DNA from: a virus
IMG/VR virus record: IMGVR_UViG_3300028706_000021
Coordinates: 1 to 36,329 of that record
Length of the DNA stretch: 36,329 nucleotides
Reading direction: 5' to 3' (one strand)
Shown piece by piece: positions 1-7,520 of this stretch. Made by a program: the position numbers and the translations under genes. The notes beneath the pieces were generated by a model. It was not told the DNA's origin, did not search any database, and saw only the letters and a list, made by a program, of their open reading frames with translations. How positions within the stretch are numbered: the first letter of the stretch is position 1; every line of letters begins with the position of its first letter.

Positions 1-2
1 TT

Positions 3-470
3 TACGACTGCTACAGAGCATCTAAGGCAAGCCCGGCTGTTCACGCTGAGATCATCAAGATGAGGCCGCACTTCATCCCTATAGCCTACCCACATGACGG
101 AAATCGCAGGGATAGCATGGGGAATCCGGGCCTAGCCGACCAATATAGAGGCCACGGATGCAACTTTAAACTGGAACACTTCACTAATCCACCTGCTCTA
201 GGTCAGGTCAAAGGCTCTAATTCAATAGAAGAAGGGTTAATGGCTATGATTCAATCTATGGAAGCAGGTAAGTTCAAAGTATTCTCTACCTTGCCCGACT
301 GGTTTGAGGAGTTTAGAATGTATCATCGCAAAGGGGGAAAGGTAGTACCTCTGCGTGATGATATAATGAGCGCCACAAGGTACGCCTTCCAATCACAGCG
401 TTATGCTATTGCTGGCGCTGACCCCGAATGGACTAAAGACTTAACATATAGGAACTACGGAATTGTCTGA
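3..470 (+). CDS. Terminase large subunit, C-terminal part (cut by left edge)
   Basis: This is the C-terminal 155 residues of the packaging motor's large subunit, which in intact form pumps DNA into the prohead with an N-terminal ATPase and cuts concatemers with a C-terminal RNase H-fold nuclease. The frame is open from the left edge, so the internal ATG at 60 is not the true start. Family-type features are the GHGCNFKLEHF stretch, the SIEEGL helix, FKVF followed by W..E.R.YHRK.GK, and the D-D-x-x-SATRYA segment that closes the nuclease domain. The position directly before the portal gene supports the call. The ATPase motifs lie outside the window. The stop overlaps the TTG start of the portal gene by 8 bp. 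Confidence 0.85.
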   Translation, partial: YDCYRASKASPAVHAEIIKMRPHFIPIAYPHDGNRRDSMGNPGLADQYRGHGCNFKLEHFTNPPALGQVKGSNSIEEGLMAMIQSMEAGKFKVFSTLPDWFEEFRMYHRKGGKVVPLRDDIMSATRYAFQSQRYAIAGADPEWTKDLTYRNYGIV

Positions 471-2400
471 TAACGAAACAGAATTAGTATCACGGATACG
501 TCAAGAGATATCAGATTCTCTTGGGTATGATGGTGAGATATCTATACAGCGAGAGAAGGCTATAGAGTATTACTATGCTCTACCGTTTGGTAACGAGGTA
601 GATGGCCGTAGTCAGTACGTTGACTCTACTGTACAGGACACTGTAGAATGGATTAAGCCCTCTTTAATGAGGGTGTTCGCGTCTGGTGACGAGATGGTTA
701 AGTTCTCTCCTCACGGCCCTGAAGATGTCCAGGCGGCTAAACAAGCCACCGACTACGTTAACTACGTCTTCACTAAAGATAACCCCGGGTGGGAAATCTT
801 ATACTCATGGTTCCATGATGCCCTCTTACAGAAGAATGGCATAGTCAAGGTATGGTGGGATGAGTATCCAGAAAAGCAGCGGGAAGAATACCACAGACTT
901 ACAGATATGGAGTATGAACTCCTTAGTGCAGACAAGAATGTAGAGATCATAGAAGAGAATGAATACTATGAGGAAGTTACATATCACGATGTAGTTCTTC
1001 TTAGGGGATCATACAACGGAAAAATTAAGATAGAGAATGTACCGCCTGATGAATTCCTTATCTCAAGAGAGGCTAAAGGTATACAGAACGCACGGTTCGT
1101 TTGCCACCGGGTTAAGAAAACTGTCTCGCAACTGAGGGAGATGTACCCCGATGATGACTTTGATGTAGGAGAGTTAGGTGCGGGATACAACGAGGAAGTA
1201 TACAACGCAGAGAGAATGGCTCGTTACGAGTTTGATGACTCCTATTCGTGGGGTGTAGGACTTAACGAGAATGGTGAAGAGGCTCTAAGAGAGTATTGGT
1301 TACATGAATCCTTCATCAGAACAGACTATGATGATGACGGTATTGCAGAACTACGCAAGGTTTGTACAGTAGGGGATTATATATTCTCGAATGAGGAGAT
1401 AGACAAGGTTCCCCTTGTTTCTATTACTCCCTTAAAGATACCGCATAAGTTCTTTGGGTTATCCGTGGCTGATCTAGTAATGGATTTGCAACTCATTAAG
1501 AGTACGCTGATGCGAAATCTCATGGACAACGCCTATAACCAGAACTTTGGTAGGTATGCAGTCCTTGAAGGTCAAGCGAATCTGGATGATTTGCTAACCC
1601 AGCGCCCGGGCGGGGTGGTAAGAGTTAAATCCCCCAACGCTGTCATGCCCTTGGCTACCCCTCCACTACAGCCTGAATCCTTCCAGATGCTCAGTTATCT
1701 GGATGAGATAAGAGAGGCAAGGACAGGAGTAAATAAGAACACACAAGGCATCAACGCAGATGCTCTGACAAGCCATACAACGGCTACAGCGGTGAATGCT
1801 GTGATGACCAATGCTCAGTCAAGGGTGGAGTTAATTGCTCGTCAGTTCGCGGAGACAGGCGTTAAAGAATTAATGTTCTGCATCTATGAACTCTTGCTAA
1901 AGAACCAAGATAAGGAGAGAGTAGTAATGTTACGGAACGAGTGGATTCCTGTTCGCCCTGATATGTGGAGCGACAAGATGGACTGCACTGTTTCGGTTGC
2001 TTTGGGTAACGGCTCAAAGGATCAGCAGATGGGTCATCTATCCCAGATGCTACAGTTTGCATCACAAGCCATGCAGGGTGGACTCCCCATCGTAACCCCA
2101 GAGAATATGTATAATCTAGGAGCCGCATTGATTAAAGCAATGGGCTACCAGAATGTAGATGATTACTTAACTAAGCCACCACCGCCACAACCACAACAGC
2201 CTAACCCTGAAGAGCAGATGGCTCAGATGGAGATGCAACTCAAGCAGAAAGAGTTGGAGATTAAGGCGGCTGATGTACAAGTTAAGATGCAAAAGATTCA
2301 GCAGGAGGCTCAGAAAGATGCGGTAGACGCACAACTTAAAGTCGCTGAACTAGCACTAGAGAAAGAACAGAACAGAGCAGTAGCCATAGGAGCAACATGA
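463..2400 (+). CDS. Portal protein (P22-type head-to-tail connector)
   Basis: The 645-residue product is expected to form the dodecameric ring at the unique capsid vertex through which DNA enters and leaves. The N-terminal part shows the pattern of P22-like portals: a YYYALPFGNE segment, then DTVEWIKPSLMRVF, then DYVNYVF..DNPGWEIL and DALLQKNGIVKVWW. The C-terminus (about residues 565-640) is a Pro/Gln linker followed by a long charged, probably coiled-coil helix. The start is a TTG inside the terminase stop region; no better ATG lies nearby. The gene sits between terminase and scaffold, the canonical order. Its ATGA overlap with the next gene suggests coupled translation. Confidence 0.88.
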   Translation: MSDNETELVSRIRQEISDSLGYDGEISIQREKAIEYYYALPFGNEVDGRSQYVDSTVQDTVEWIKPSLMRVFASGDEMVKFSPHGPEDVQAAKQATDYVNYVFTKDNPGWEILYSWFHDALLQKNGIVKVWWDEYPEKQREEYHRLTDMEYELLSADKNVEIIEENEYYEEVTYHDVVLLRGSYNGKIKIENVPPDEFLISREAKGIQNARFVCHRVKKTVSQLREMYPDDDFDVGELGAGYNEEVYNAERMARYEFDDSYSWGVGLNENGEEALREYWLHESFIRTDYDDDGIAELRKVCTVGDYIFSNEEIDKVPLVSITPLKIPHKFFGLSVADLVMDLQLIKSTLMRNLMDNAYNQNFGRYAVLEGQANLDDLLTQRPGGVVRVKSPNAVMPLATPPLQPESFQMLSYLDEIREARTGVNKNTQGINADALTSHTTATAVNAVMTNAQSRVELIARQFAETGVKELMFCIYELLLKNQDKERVVMLRNEWIPVRPDMWSDKMDCTVSVALGNGSKDQQMGHLSQMLQFASQAMQGGLPIVTPENMYNLGAALIKAMGYQNVDDYLTKPPPPQPQQPNPEEQMAQMEMQLKQKELEIKAADVQVKMQKIQQEAQKDAVDAQLKVAELALEKEQNRAVAIGAT

Positions 2401-2639
2401 TTGACATCGAAAGAGAACGTCACGCACAAAACCTCTTACAAGACACATTACTGCAAGAATCATTTAATACACTAGAAAAGAATTTACAGGACACATGGAA
2501 TAACTCAGGTGTTCACGATGTAGATACGAGAGAGCAATGTTGGCTCTCGTTAAGACTCCTTGAACGGGTGCGCCTTCATCTAACCAGTATCGTAGATACA
2601 GGAGATATGGCGAGGAAGGTCGAGGAATACCAAATCTAA
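2397..2639 (+). CDS. Small helical protein between portal and scaffold
   Basis: An 80-residue acidic protein that I do not recognise. It looks wholly helical (charged N-terminus, then LQDTLLQESFNTLEKNLQDTW and a second helix with SLRLLERVRL), without signal peptide or membrane segment. Its start overlaps the portal stop as ATGA, and the scaffold ribosome binding site begins right after its stop, so it belongs to the head operon. Small helical proteins at this position are common in podovirus-like genomes, and a role in prohead assembly is possible but is only inferred from position. Confidence 0.7.
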   Translation: MIDIERERHAQNLLQDTLLQESFNTLEKNLQDTWNNSGVHDVDTREQCWLSLRLLERVRLHLTSIVDTGDMARKVEEYQI

Positions 2640-2650
2640 GGAGAACACAA

Positions 2651-3703
2651 ATGGCGGATACGCAACCAGCCCCGCTCCCCGTAGACCCGGGAAGTATTAC
2701 CGAAGCACAATCAGCATTCTTAGGACTACTGGAACCTGAAGAGGTCAAACCAGAAACCGAAGAAAGCGCCCCTACTGAAGATGTTGAAGAGTCTACTGAG
2801 GAAACTCAAGACGAATCACCTGAAGAGGTTTCTGAAGAAGAACCCGAAGAGGAGTCAGATGACGAATCCGAGGAGGAATCTGATGAAGAGTCAGAAGTTG
2901 AAGAGGAAGGAGAGGATCTTTATACTGTCACCGTTAATGGTGAAGAGCATCAAGTACCCCTTGAGGAACTCGTCAAAGGCTATAGCCGTCATTCTGACTA
3001 TACAAAGAAAACTCAGGAAGTTGCTGAATACCGAAGAGGTGCTGAAGCCGCAATTCAACAGGCCCAGCAAGAGATATATCAGACTCAGCAATTTCGACAG
3101 CAGTACATTGACGCCGCATCTGCCACAGTGCAGGAGCGGTATGGAAAATGGCATGAACTTGAGAACAATACCGATTGGGATCGCTTAAAGGTTGAGGACA
3201 GAGAGGAGTACCTGACTAAGAAATCAGAACAGGCAGACCTCGAAAACTCAATCACTCAAGAAACTGCAAGGGTTGAGCAAGCAACTCAACAGCAGCAGTA
3301 TGAGCAAGCACAAGCCCATGAACAGTATGTGGTAGGAGAGCGTCAAAAACTAGCATCCATAATCCCTGAATGGAACAATCCAGAATTTAGAGGGAAAGTT
3401 GGAAAAGATTTGACAGAGTTCGCTTTATCACAAGGTTTCTCAGAGCAAGACATCAGGCAACTAGCCGATCATCGGCAGTTACTTGTTCTTATGCAAGCCA
3501 AAGCATTTCAAGAAATGCAGAACGCCCAAGTAACAACAAAGGCCAAGAAAACCAAAAAGAAACCTAAGATGGTTTCCTCTGGAACTGGTAAGAAGAAGGG
3601 CGAGAATTCCAAAAAGCAACGTGCTGTTCAGATGAAGCGTCTAAAGGAGAGCGGTCATGTAGATGACTCTGTTTCTCTCTTTGAGGATTTCGTAGAACTT
3701 TAA
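2651..3703 (+). CDS. Prohead scaffolding protein
   Basis: A 350-residue protein that should guide coat assembly and then leave the prohead. The N-terminal third (residues about 30-90) is extremely acidic, with runs of E, S and D. Next comes a compact segment with YTVTVNGEEHQVPLEELV and GYSRHSDYTKKTQEVAEYR, the short domain typically found in scaffolds of this class. A long Gln/Glu-rich coiled-coil region follows (about residues 130-240), and the end is strongly basic (KKTKKKPK), as expected for a coat-binding tail. A clear AAGGAGA binding site precedes the ATG. The place between portal and coat protein is diagnostic. Confidence 0.82.
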   Translation: MADTQPAPLPVDPGSITEAQSAFLGLLEPEEVKPETEESAPTEDVEESTEETQDESPEEVSEEEPEEESDDESEEESDEESEVEEEGEDLYTVTVNGEEHQVPLEELVKGYSRHSDYTKKTQEVAEYRRGAEAAIQQAQQEIYQTQQFRQQYIDAASATVQERYGKWHELENNTDWDRLKVEDREEYLTKKSEQADLENSITQETARVEQATQQQQYEQAQAHEQYVVGERQKLASIIPEWNNPEFRGKVGKDLTEFALSQGFSEQDIRQLADHRQLLVLMQAKAFQEMQNAQVTTKAKKTKKKPKMVSSGTGKKKGENSKKQRAVQMKRLKESGHVDDSVSLFEDFVEL

Positions 3704-3721
3704 CTAAGGAGGTATATTGCA

Positions 3722-4705
3722 ATGGCAATACCAACTAATACTCGTGAAACTTACGGTGGTGTACAAATCCGTGAGGACTTGAGTAATATCATTTATAACA
3801 TCAGTCCAATGGACACCCCGTTCATTTCTGGGGCTGGGCGAGGCTCTTGCTCTAACACTCTTTTTGAGTGGCAGAAAGACGAACTCGCCGCCGCCGCCGC
3901 TAACCAGAAAATTGAGGGCGATAACCCAACATCGCTGGCAGTCTCTGAGCCTACCAAGTTGACTAACTACACTCAGATTTCTGAGAAAGCAGTTCAGACT
4001 TCTGGCACTGCGGAAGCAGTAGACTGGGCCGGGAGAAAGTCAAGTCAGGCTTATCAACTCGCAAAGCGCGCAAAAGAAATTAAGCGTGATATGGAATTGA
4101 TGCTGACGGGTAATGATACCGCCACTGCTGGCGCATCTGGAACGGCTCGTAAAACTGCCGCTCTTAACTCATGGCTTGGTGACGCAACTGCTGGTGACTC
4201 TAACATCATCGACGGCCCAACTGCCGCCGCTGTTGCTAACGCTGGTAATGGCACGGCAGTGAAAGCCGCTAGTGGCGCGGCAGTTGTTTTGACAATGGCT
4301 ATGCTTAATACCTGTGTCGAGCAGATTTGGAAGGCCGGTGGATCGCCTGACGTAATCATGTGCGACTCGTCATTGAAGGTTAAGTTGTCTGCTCTGGCTG
4401 GTTCAGTCATTGCCGATATCGTGACTAACCATGACAAAGCATCCCCAGCCCATGCTGTCAACTCTGTCGATGTTATCGTAACGGACTTTGGTACGTTTAA
4501 AATTGTACCTAACCGTTTCTGTCAGTCAAACCAGTTGTATGTCTTGGATTACGATTTCTGGAGCGTGGCTTATCTGCGTCCTTTCCAGACGGAAACCCTT
4601 GCTAAAACTGGCGACTCTGTTAAACAGATGATGATTGCTGAATATGGCCTTTGTGGTAAGAATGGTCAGGCTTCAGGCTCTGTTATTGGCGTCAAAGCGG
4701 CGTAA
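3722..4705 (+). CDS. Major capsid protein, SU10-like (DUF5309 type)
   Basis: The 327-residue coat protein of HK97-like fold. The N-terminus (TRETYGGVQIREDLSNII followed by NISPMDTPF) and the later EWQKDELAAAA, NYTQISEKAVQTSGTAEAVDWAGR and KEIKRDMELML segments fit the SU10 major capsid / DUF5309 family as I know it. The middle is Ala/Gly-rich and the C-terminal part carries the VIVTDFGTFKIVPNR and LDYDFWSVAYLRPF strands. A strong AAGGAGG site lies upstream, consistent with very high expression, and a UUCG hairpin follows the stop. The N-terminus starts close to the expected mature end, with no obvious prodomain. Confidence 0.85.
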   Translation: MAIPTNTRETYGGVQIREDLSNIIYNISPMDTPFISGAGRGSCSNTLFEWQKDELAAAAANQKIEGDNPTSLAVSEPTKLTNYTQISEKAVQTSGTAEAVDWAGRKSSQAYQLAKRAKEIKRDMELMLTGNDTATAGASGTARKTAALNSWLGDATAGDSNIIDGPTAAAVANAGNGTAVKAASGAAVVLTMAMLNTCVEQIWKAGGSPDVIMCDSSLKVKLSALAGSVIADIVTNHDKASPAHAVNSVDVIVTDFGTFKIVPNRFCQSNQLYVLDYDFWSVAYLRPFQTETLAKTGDSVKQMMIAEYGLCGKNGQASGSVIGVKAA

Positions 4706-4713
4706 ATGTGTTT

Positions 4714-4733
4714 GGCCCTCCTTCGGGGGGGCC
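4714..4733 (+). terminator. UUCG-loop hairpin after the capsid gene
   Basis: The stem GGCCCTCC (4714-4721) pairs with GGGGGGCC (4726-4733), with one G-T pair, around a TTCG tetraloop (4722-4725). A weak T-rich run (ATTCATTTT) follows. It lies 8 bp after the coat gene stop and is the only strong hairpin noted in the rightward block. It may be a partial terminator or an mRNA 3'-end stabiliser that raises coat protein yield. Confidence 0.75.
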
Positions 4734-4768
4734 ATTCATTTTGAATTAGATGACCTATAGAGGGACAA

Positions 4769-4915
4769 ATGAGCAAAGCACTACTTAAAGAAGGTTTGAA
4801 ACCACAGAAAGAAAAAGTGGTTAAAAGAAAGCCTTATACTGAGAAAGCGTCTGTAAAGAAAGCGGTATCAACATTAGATAAGATGTCAAAAACTCCCGGT
4901 GCATTACCATTATGA
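4769..4915 (+). CDS. Small basic protein, unrecognised
   Basis: A 48-residue lysine-rich protein that starts MSKALLKEGLKPQKEK. It is preceded by an AGAGGGA binding site with good spacing, and its stop overlaps the next start as ATGA. It contains VKRKPYTEKASVKKAV and no hydrophobic segment. Its place between coat protein and head-completion genes suggests a minor head or DNA-binding role, but that is a guess. Binding site, overlap and codon continuity are the reasons for calling it real. Confidence 0.65.
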   Translation: MSKALLKEGLKPQKEKVVKRKPYTEKASVKKAVSTLDKMSKTPGALPL

Positions 4916-5211
4916 AACATCTAAGACCTACCACTGTAGAAGAAAACTCTGATGGAACAACAAGTTTTGTAACCCATCAAGACGCAGAAGGTATCCTAAA
5001 CAATAATAAAGAATTACTAAACAACTATGGTGATAAACTTACCTTTGGTAAGCAACAGCATGGTATGAGAGTGGCATCTATCCCTGTAGGTATATGGGAA
5101 AAGTGGATGAAAGAAACTAATGGCGCAATAGAAAAGGACAGTAAGTTGATGAAGAGATATCTCAACGATCCTGATAACGCTTTCCTACGCACCACACCAA
5201 CGAGGCTATAA
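4912..5211 (+). CDS. Conserved small head-region protein
   Basis: A 99-residue soluble protein of a type I have often seen after coat genes in podovirus-like genomes, without known function. Typical elements are a central NNNKELLNNYGDK segment, the VASIPVGIWEKWMKE helix, and an end of the form L-N-D-P-D-N-x-x-F-R-T-x-P-x-R-L. No membrane segment is present. It is coupled to the gene before it through an ATGA overlap. A role in head completion or head stability is inferred from position only. Confidence 0.68.
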   Translation: MKHLRPTTVEENSDGTTSFVTHQDAEGILNNNKELLNNYGDKLTFGKQQHGMRVASIPVGIWEKWMKETNGAIEKDSKLMKRYLNDPDNAFLRTTPTRL

Positions 5212-5213
5212 CT

Positions 5214-5303
5214 ATGTGGCTATATAACCCCGGTCATGCGGGATCAGTTCAAAAGAACTTTAACCCCCTGAATAACGCAATCTACTACGTTAACCGTAGA
5301 TGA
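5214..5303 (+). CDS. Possible 29-residue mini-protein
   Basis: A very short open frame (MWLYNPGHAGSVQKN...) that fills the gap between two well-supported genes. Its stop overlaps the next start as ATGA, matching the local style, and a weak GAGG lies upstream. It has Asn/Tyr-rich content and no recognised motif. It may be a real mini-protein or simply a translated leader that couples ribosomes to the adaptor gene. Confidence 0.45.
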   Translation: MWLYNPGHAGSVQKNFNPLNNAIYYVNRR

Positions 5304-5926
5304 GTATTGCAAACTACAGCGAATTAAACACCGCTGTTGCTAATTGGTTAGACAGAGATGATCTAACAGATAGGATACCAGAGTTTATCGCTCTGTGTGA
5401 GGCAAGGTTCAATAGACTCTTGCGTATTAGGGCTATGGAGTATAAGCAGACTGCATCTACAGTGAGTGGTCAGAGAAATCTAGCACTGCCTACTGGCTTT
5501 ATTCAGATGCGTAACTTGCAGATAAACACATCCCCTATAGTTCCTATGCAGTACGTCACGCCTGAGATATACGATAGACTCTACGGTAGTACGCTAACTG
5601 GAACTCCGCAGATGTATACCATCATAGCAGATGAGATTCAGTTAGGCCCAATCCCCGGAAGCGTTATGACTATCGAGATGTTATTCTATAAGAAGTTTGA
5701 CGCTCTTACCTCGGTTGCCCCAACCAACTGGATGATTACCAACGCCCCTGATGTCTATCTTTATGGATGCCTATTAGAGGCTGAACCATTCATTATGAAT
5801 GATCCTAGAGTGCAGTTATGGGCTGCGGCATTTGAGCAGTCCATTACATCCATGCAGGAGCAGGATAACAAGGATCGTCATTCAGGTTCCGCACTTAGAG
5901 TGATGAATACGAGTGGATACTGGTGA
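5300..5926 (+). CDS. Head-tail adaptor protein (SU10-like)
   Basis: A 208-residue protein that probably forms the ring below the portal and joins it to the short tail. The pattern is that of the SU10-type phage adaptor family: an N-terminal ANYSELNTAVANWLDR helix, then RIPEFIALCEARFNR, then L.LPTGFIQMRNLQ, a substrate-like beta segment with TPEIYDRLYG, and a C-terminal helical pair containing APDVYLYGCLLEAEPF and LWAAAFEQSI. Its stop overlaps the GTG start of the next gene as GTGA. Confidence 0.72.
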   Translation: MSIANYSELNTAVANWLDRDDLTDRIPEFIALCEARFNRLLRIRAMEYKQTASTVSGQRNLALPTGFIQMRNLQINTSPIVPMQYVTPEIYDRLYGSTLTGTPQMYTIIADEIQLGPIPGSVMTIEMLFYKKFDALTSVAPTNWMITNAPDVYLYGCLLEAEPFIMNDPRVQLWAAAFEQSITSMQEQDNKDRHSGSALRVMNTSGYW

Positions 5927-6414
5927 CAGCCCCGATAACATGGGCTGAGGCATCCACGCCTATAACTTGGGCTGCTGTAGGTATTAACTGGAATAGCCCA
6001 GCAAAAGCAAATACCTCCACTCTTTCAATAAATGGTGGATATAGCAATCTAAATAATAGTACAATTTCAGCGTCTATAGCCTTTGCTAATAACATGGGAA
6101 AGGTTCACGCGACAACGCTTGCAACGTCAGGTGTTGTGTCATTTGGTCTACAAAATGCACTAACATCAGCAGGTGGTTTTACACTTGCTAATGATATATC
6201 CTTTGGCACGACTATGGACTACACAATCAGTAGTGTGTTATCTGCTGTTAGTGTTATAACTATCCCTTTAAGCGTAACCTATGTAAACGCAACCAACCAC
6301 GCAGAGTCTATATCTATAGATTCTACAATGAATGTATCATCTTCTAATGACTTCCTATGGGTTGATGTTAGTGATGTTGCTACAACTTGGACAGATGTAG
6401 AGTATCCAAATTGA
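5923..6414 (+). CDS. Small virion/tail-associated protein with PITW repeats
   Basis: A 163-residue protein that starts with GTG inside the adaptor stop. The N-terminus has two related units (TAPITWAEA and TPITWAAVGINW), a pattern seen in small proteins next to marine phage fibres. The rest is Ser/Thr/Asn-rich and predicted beta (alternating polar and aliphatic residues), with no cysteine and no membrane helix. This looks like a secreted-style structural beta protein. I infer a virion decoration or tail role from composition and position. Confidence 0.55.
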   Translation: MTAPITWAEASTPITWAAVGINWNSPAKANTSTLSINGGYSNLNNSTISASIAFANNMGKVHATTLATSGVVSFGLQNALTSAGGFTLANDISFGTTMDYTISSVLSAVSVITIPLSVTYVNATNHAESISIDSTMNVSSSNDFLWVDVSDVATTWTDVEYPN

Positions 6415-6452
6415 ATATAAATCCAACAATGACGGCCGATGGAGGCTTACAC

Positions 6453-6959
6453 ATGACACACGATTCAGATATGAACCTCGGTCTAAAAAACATTTGGGAG
6501 TTTATTTGCTATGACTCCAATGGGGCCGAAAAATGGCGCGAGAAAAGAAAGAACCTAGTAGTAACCGCAGGACTCAATCATGTCCTTAGTTCCTGCTTTG
6601 ATGCTGGCACTCAGATTACCGCATGGTATGTAGGATTGAAGGCCGCTGGCTCTGTCGCTGCTGGTGACACTATGTCATCCCACGCTGGATGGGCAGAGAA
6701 TACGGATTACTCTCAGTCTGTACGTCAGACGCTAACTCTAGGGACTGCGGCATCTGGAAGTATAGATAATACTGGAAACTTAGCAACGTATTCAATTAAT
6801 GGAACCGCTACAATAGCGGGTGCTTTCATTAACTCTGACTCTGCTAAATCAGGAACTGCTGGAACACTATACGGTGCTGTTGACTTTGGCTCTGCTAGGT
6901 CTGTTATCTCCGGGGATACTCTTACAGTTACAGTAACCCTTACTGCTGCATCTGCTTAA
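6453..6959 (+). CDS. Conserved tail-associated beta protein
   Basis: A 168-residue protein of a widespread phage family, usually unnamed. Recognisable landmarks are R-K-N-L-V-V-T-A-G-L-N-H-V-L-S near the N-terminus, then ITAWYVGLK, then DTMSSHAGWAE, a middle rich in small residues, and a GDTLTVTVTL C-terminus. I place the start at 6453 because GGAGG sits seven bases upstream; an in-frame upstream extension would overlap the preceding gene and lacks such a site. Its role is probably in the virion near the tail fibres, inferred from neighbours. Confidence 0.65.
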   Translation: MTHDSDMNLGLKNIWEFICYDSNGAEKWREKRKNLVVTAGLNHVLSSCFDAGTQITAWYVGLKAAGSVAAGDTMSSHAGWAENTDYSQSVRQTLTLGTAASGSIDNTGNLATYSINGTATIAGAFINSDSAKSGTAGTLYGAVDFGSARSVISGDTLTVTVTLTAASA

Positions 6960-6971
6960 TAGGGGGTTATT

Positions 6972-7520
6972 ATGGCGGTAGAAACAGCCTCATATATTAG
7001 TCAATTAGTTAATACTAATCCCGTAGTCGGCGATCCAGTTGGCGAGGGAGATGACCATCTCCGCTTAATAAAGTCGGTGTTGCAATTACAGTTCCCTAAT
7101 CTTACTGCGGGTGCAGTTAATACTACCCAAACAGAGATGAATCTTCTGGATGGTGTTACTGCCCTCGTTTCTCTTGGTTCCGCAAATACATGGACAGCAG
7201 GGCAGAGAGGAGAGATCACCGCACTTACATCAGCCACGACAGTAACCATTGACATGGCTGACTCCAACAACTTTTCATGCACGATGGCGCACAACATTGT
7301 GTTTGCTAATCCTTCTAATGATACCGCTGGTCAGTGTGGTTCTATCTTCCTTACACAGGATGGTACAGGATCAAGGACGGCCAGTTGGGGAACTGATTGG
7401 GACTTCGCAGGAGGTACTGCACCAACCCTTACCACGACAGCGGCGGCTGTTGACAGAATAGATTACGTTATCTTGGACGCAACAAATATTCAAGCAGTGG
7501 CAACTCTTAATTACTCATAA
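6972..7520 (+). CDS. Tail fibre-like protein, GDDHLRLIK N-module (copy 1)
   Basis: A 182-residue protein with an N-terminal attachment-like module: SYISQLVNTNPVVGDPV, then EGDDHLRLIKSVLQ..FPNL. The same module opens the gene at 11197, so the two are paralogues at their N-termini with unrelated ends. After it comes a short Q-T-E-M-N-L-L-D-G-V segment, familiar from phage fibre repeats, and a beta-rich domain with the Ser/Thr/Ala composition of fibre heads. A GGGGG site precedes the ATG. It probably attaches to the tail and presents a small head domain next to the big fibre encoded downstream. Confidence 0.65.
   Translation: MAVETASYISQLVNTNPVVGDPVGEGDDHLRLIKSVLQLQFPNLTAGAVNTTQTEMNLLDGVTALVSLGSANTWTAGQRGEITALTSATTVTIDMADSNNFSCTMAHNIVFANPSNDTAGQCGSIFLTQDGTGSRTASWGTDWDFAGGTAPTLTTTAAAVDRIDYVILDATNIQAVATLNYS

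Noticed and set aside
2781-3188. Second long open frame within the scaffold gene
   Set aside because: It is a shadow of the biased GAA/GAG/TCA-rich codons of the scaffold, without its own binding site.
4054-4461. Antisense open frame in the capsid gene
   Set aside because: An Ala-rich shadow of GCC/GCT codons in the coat gene.
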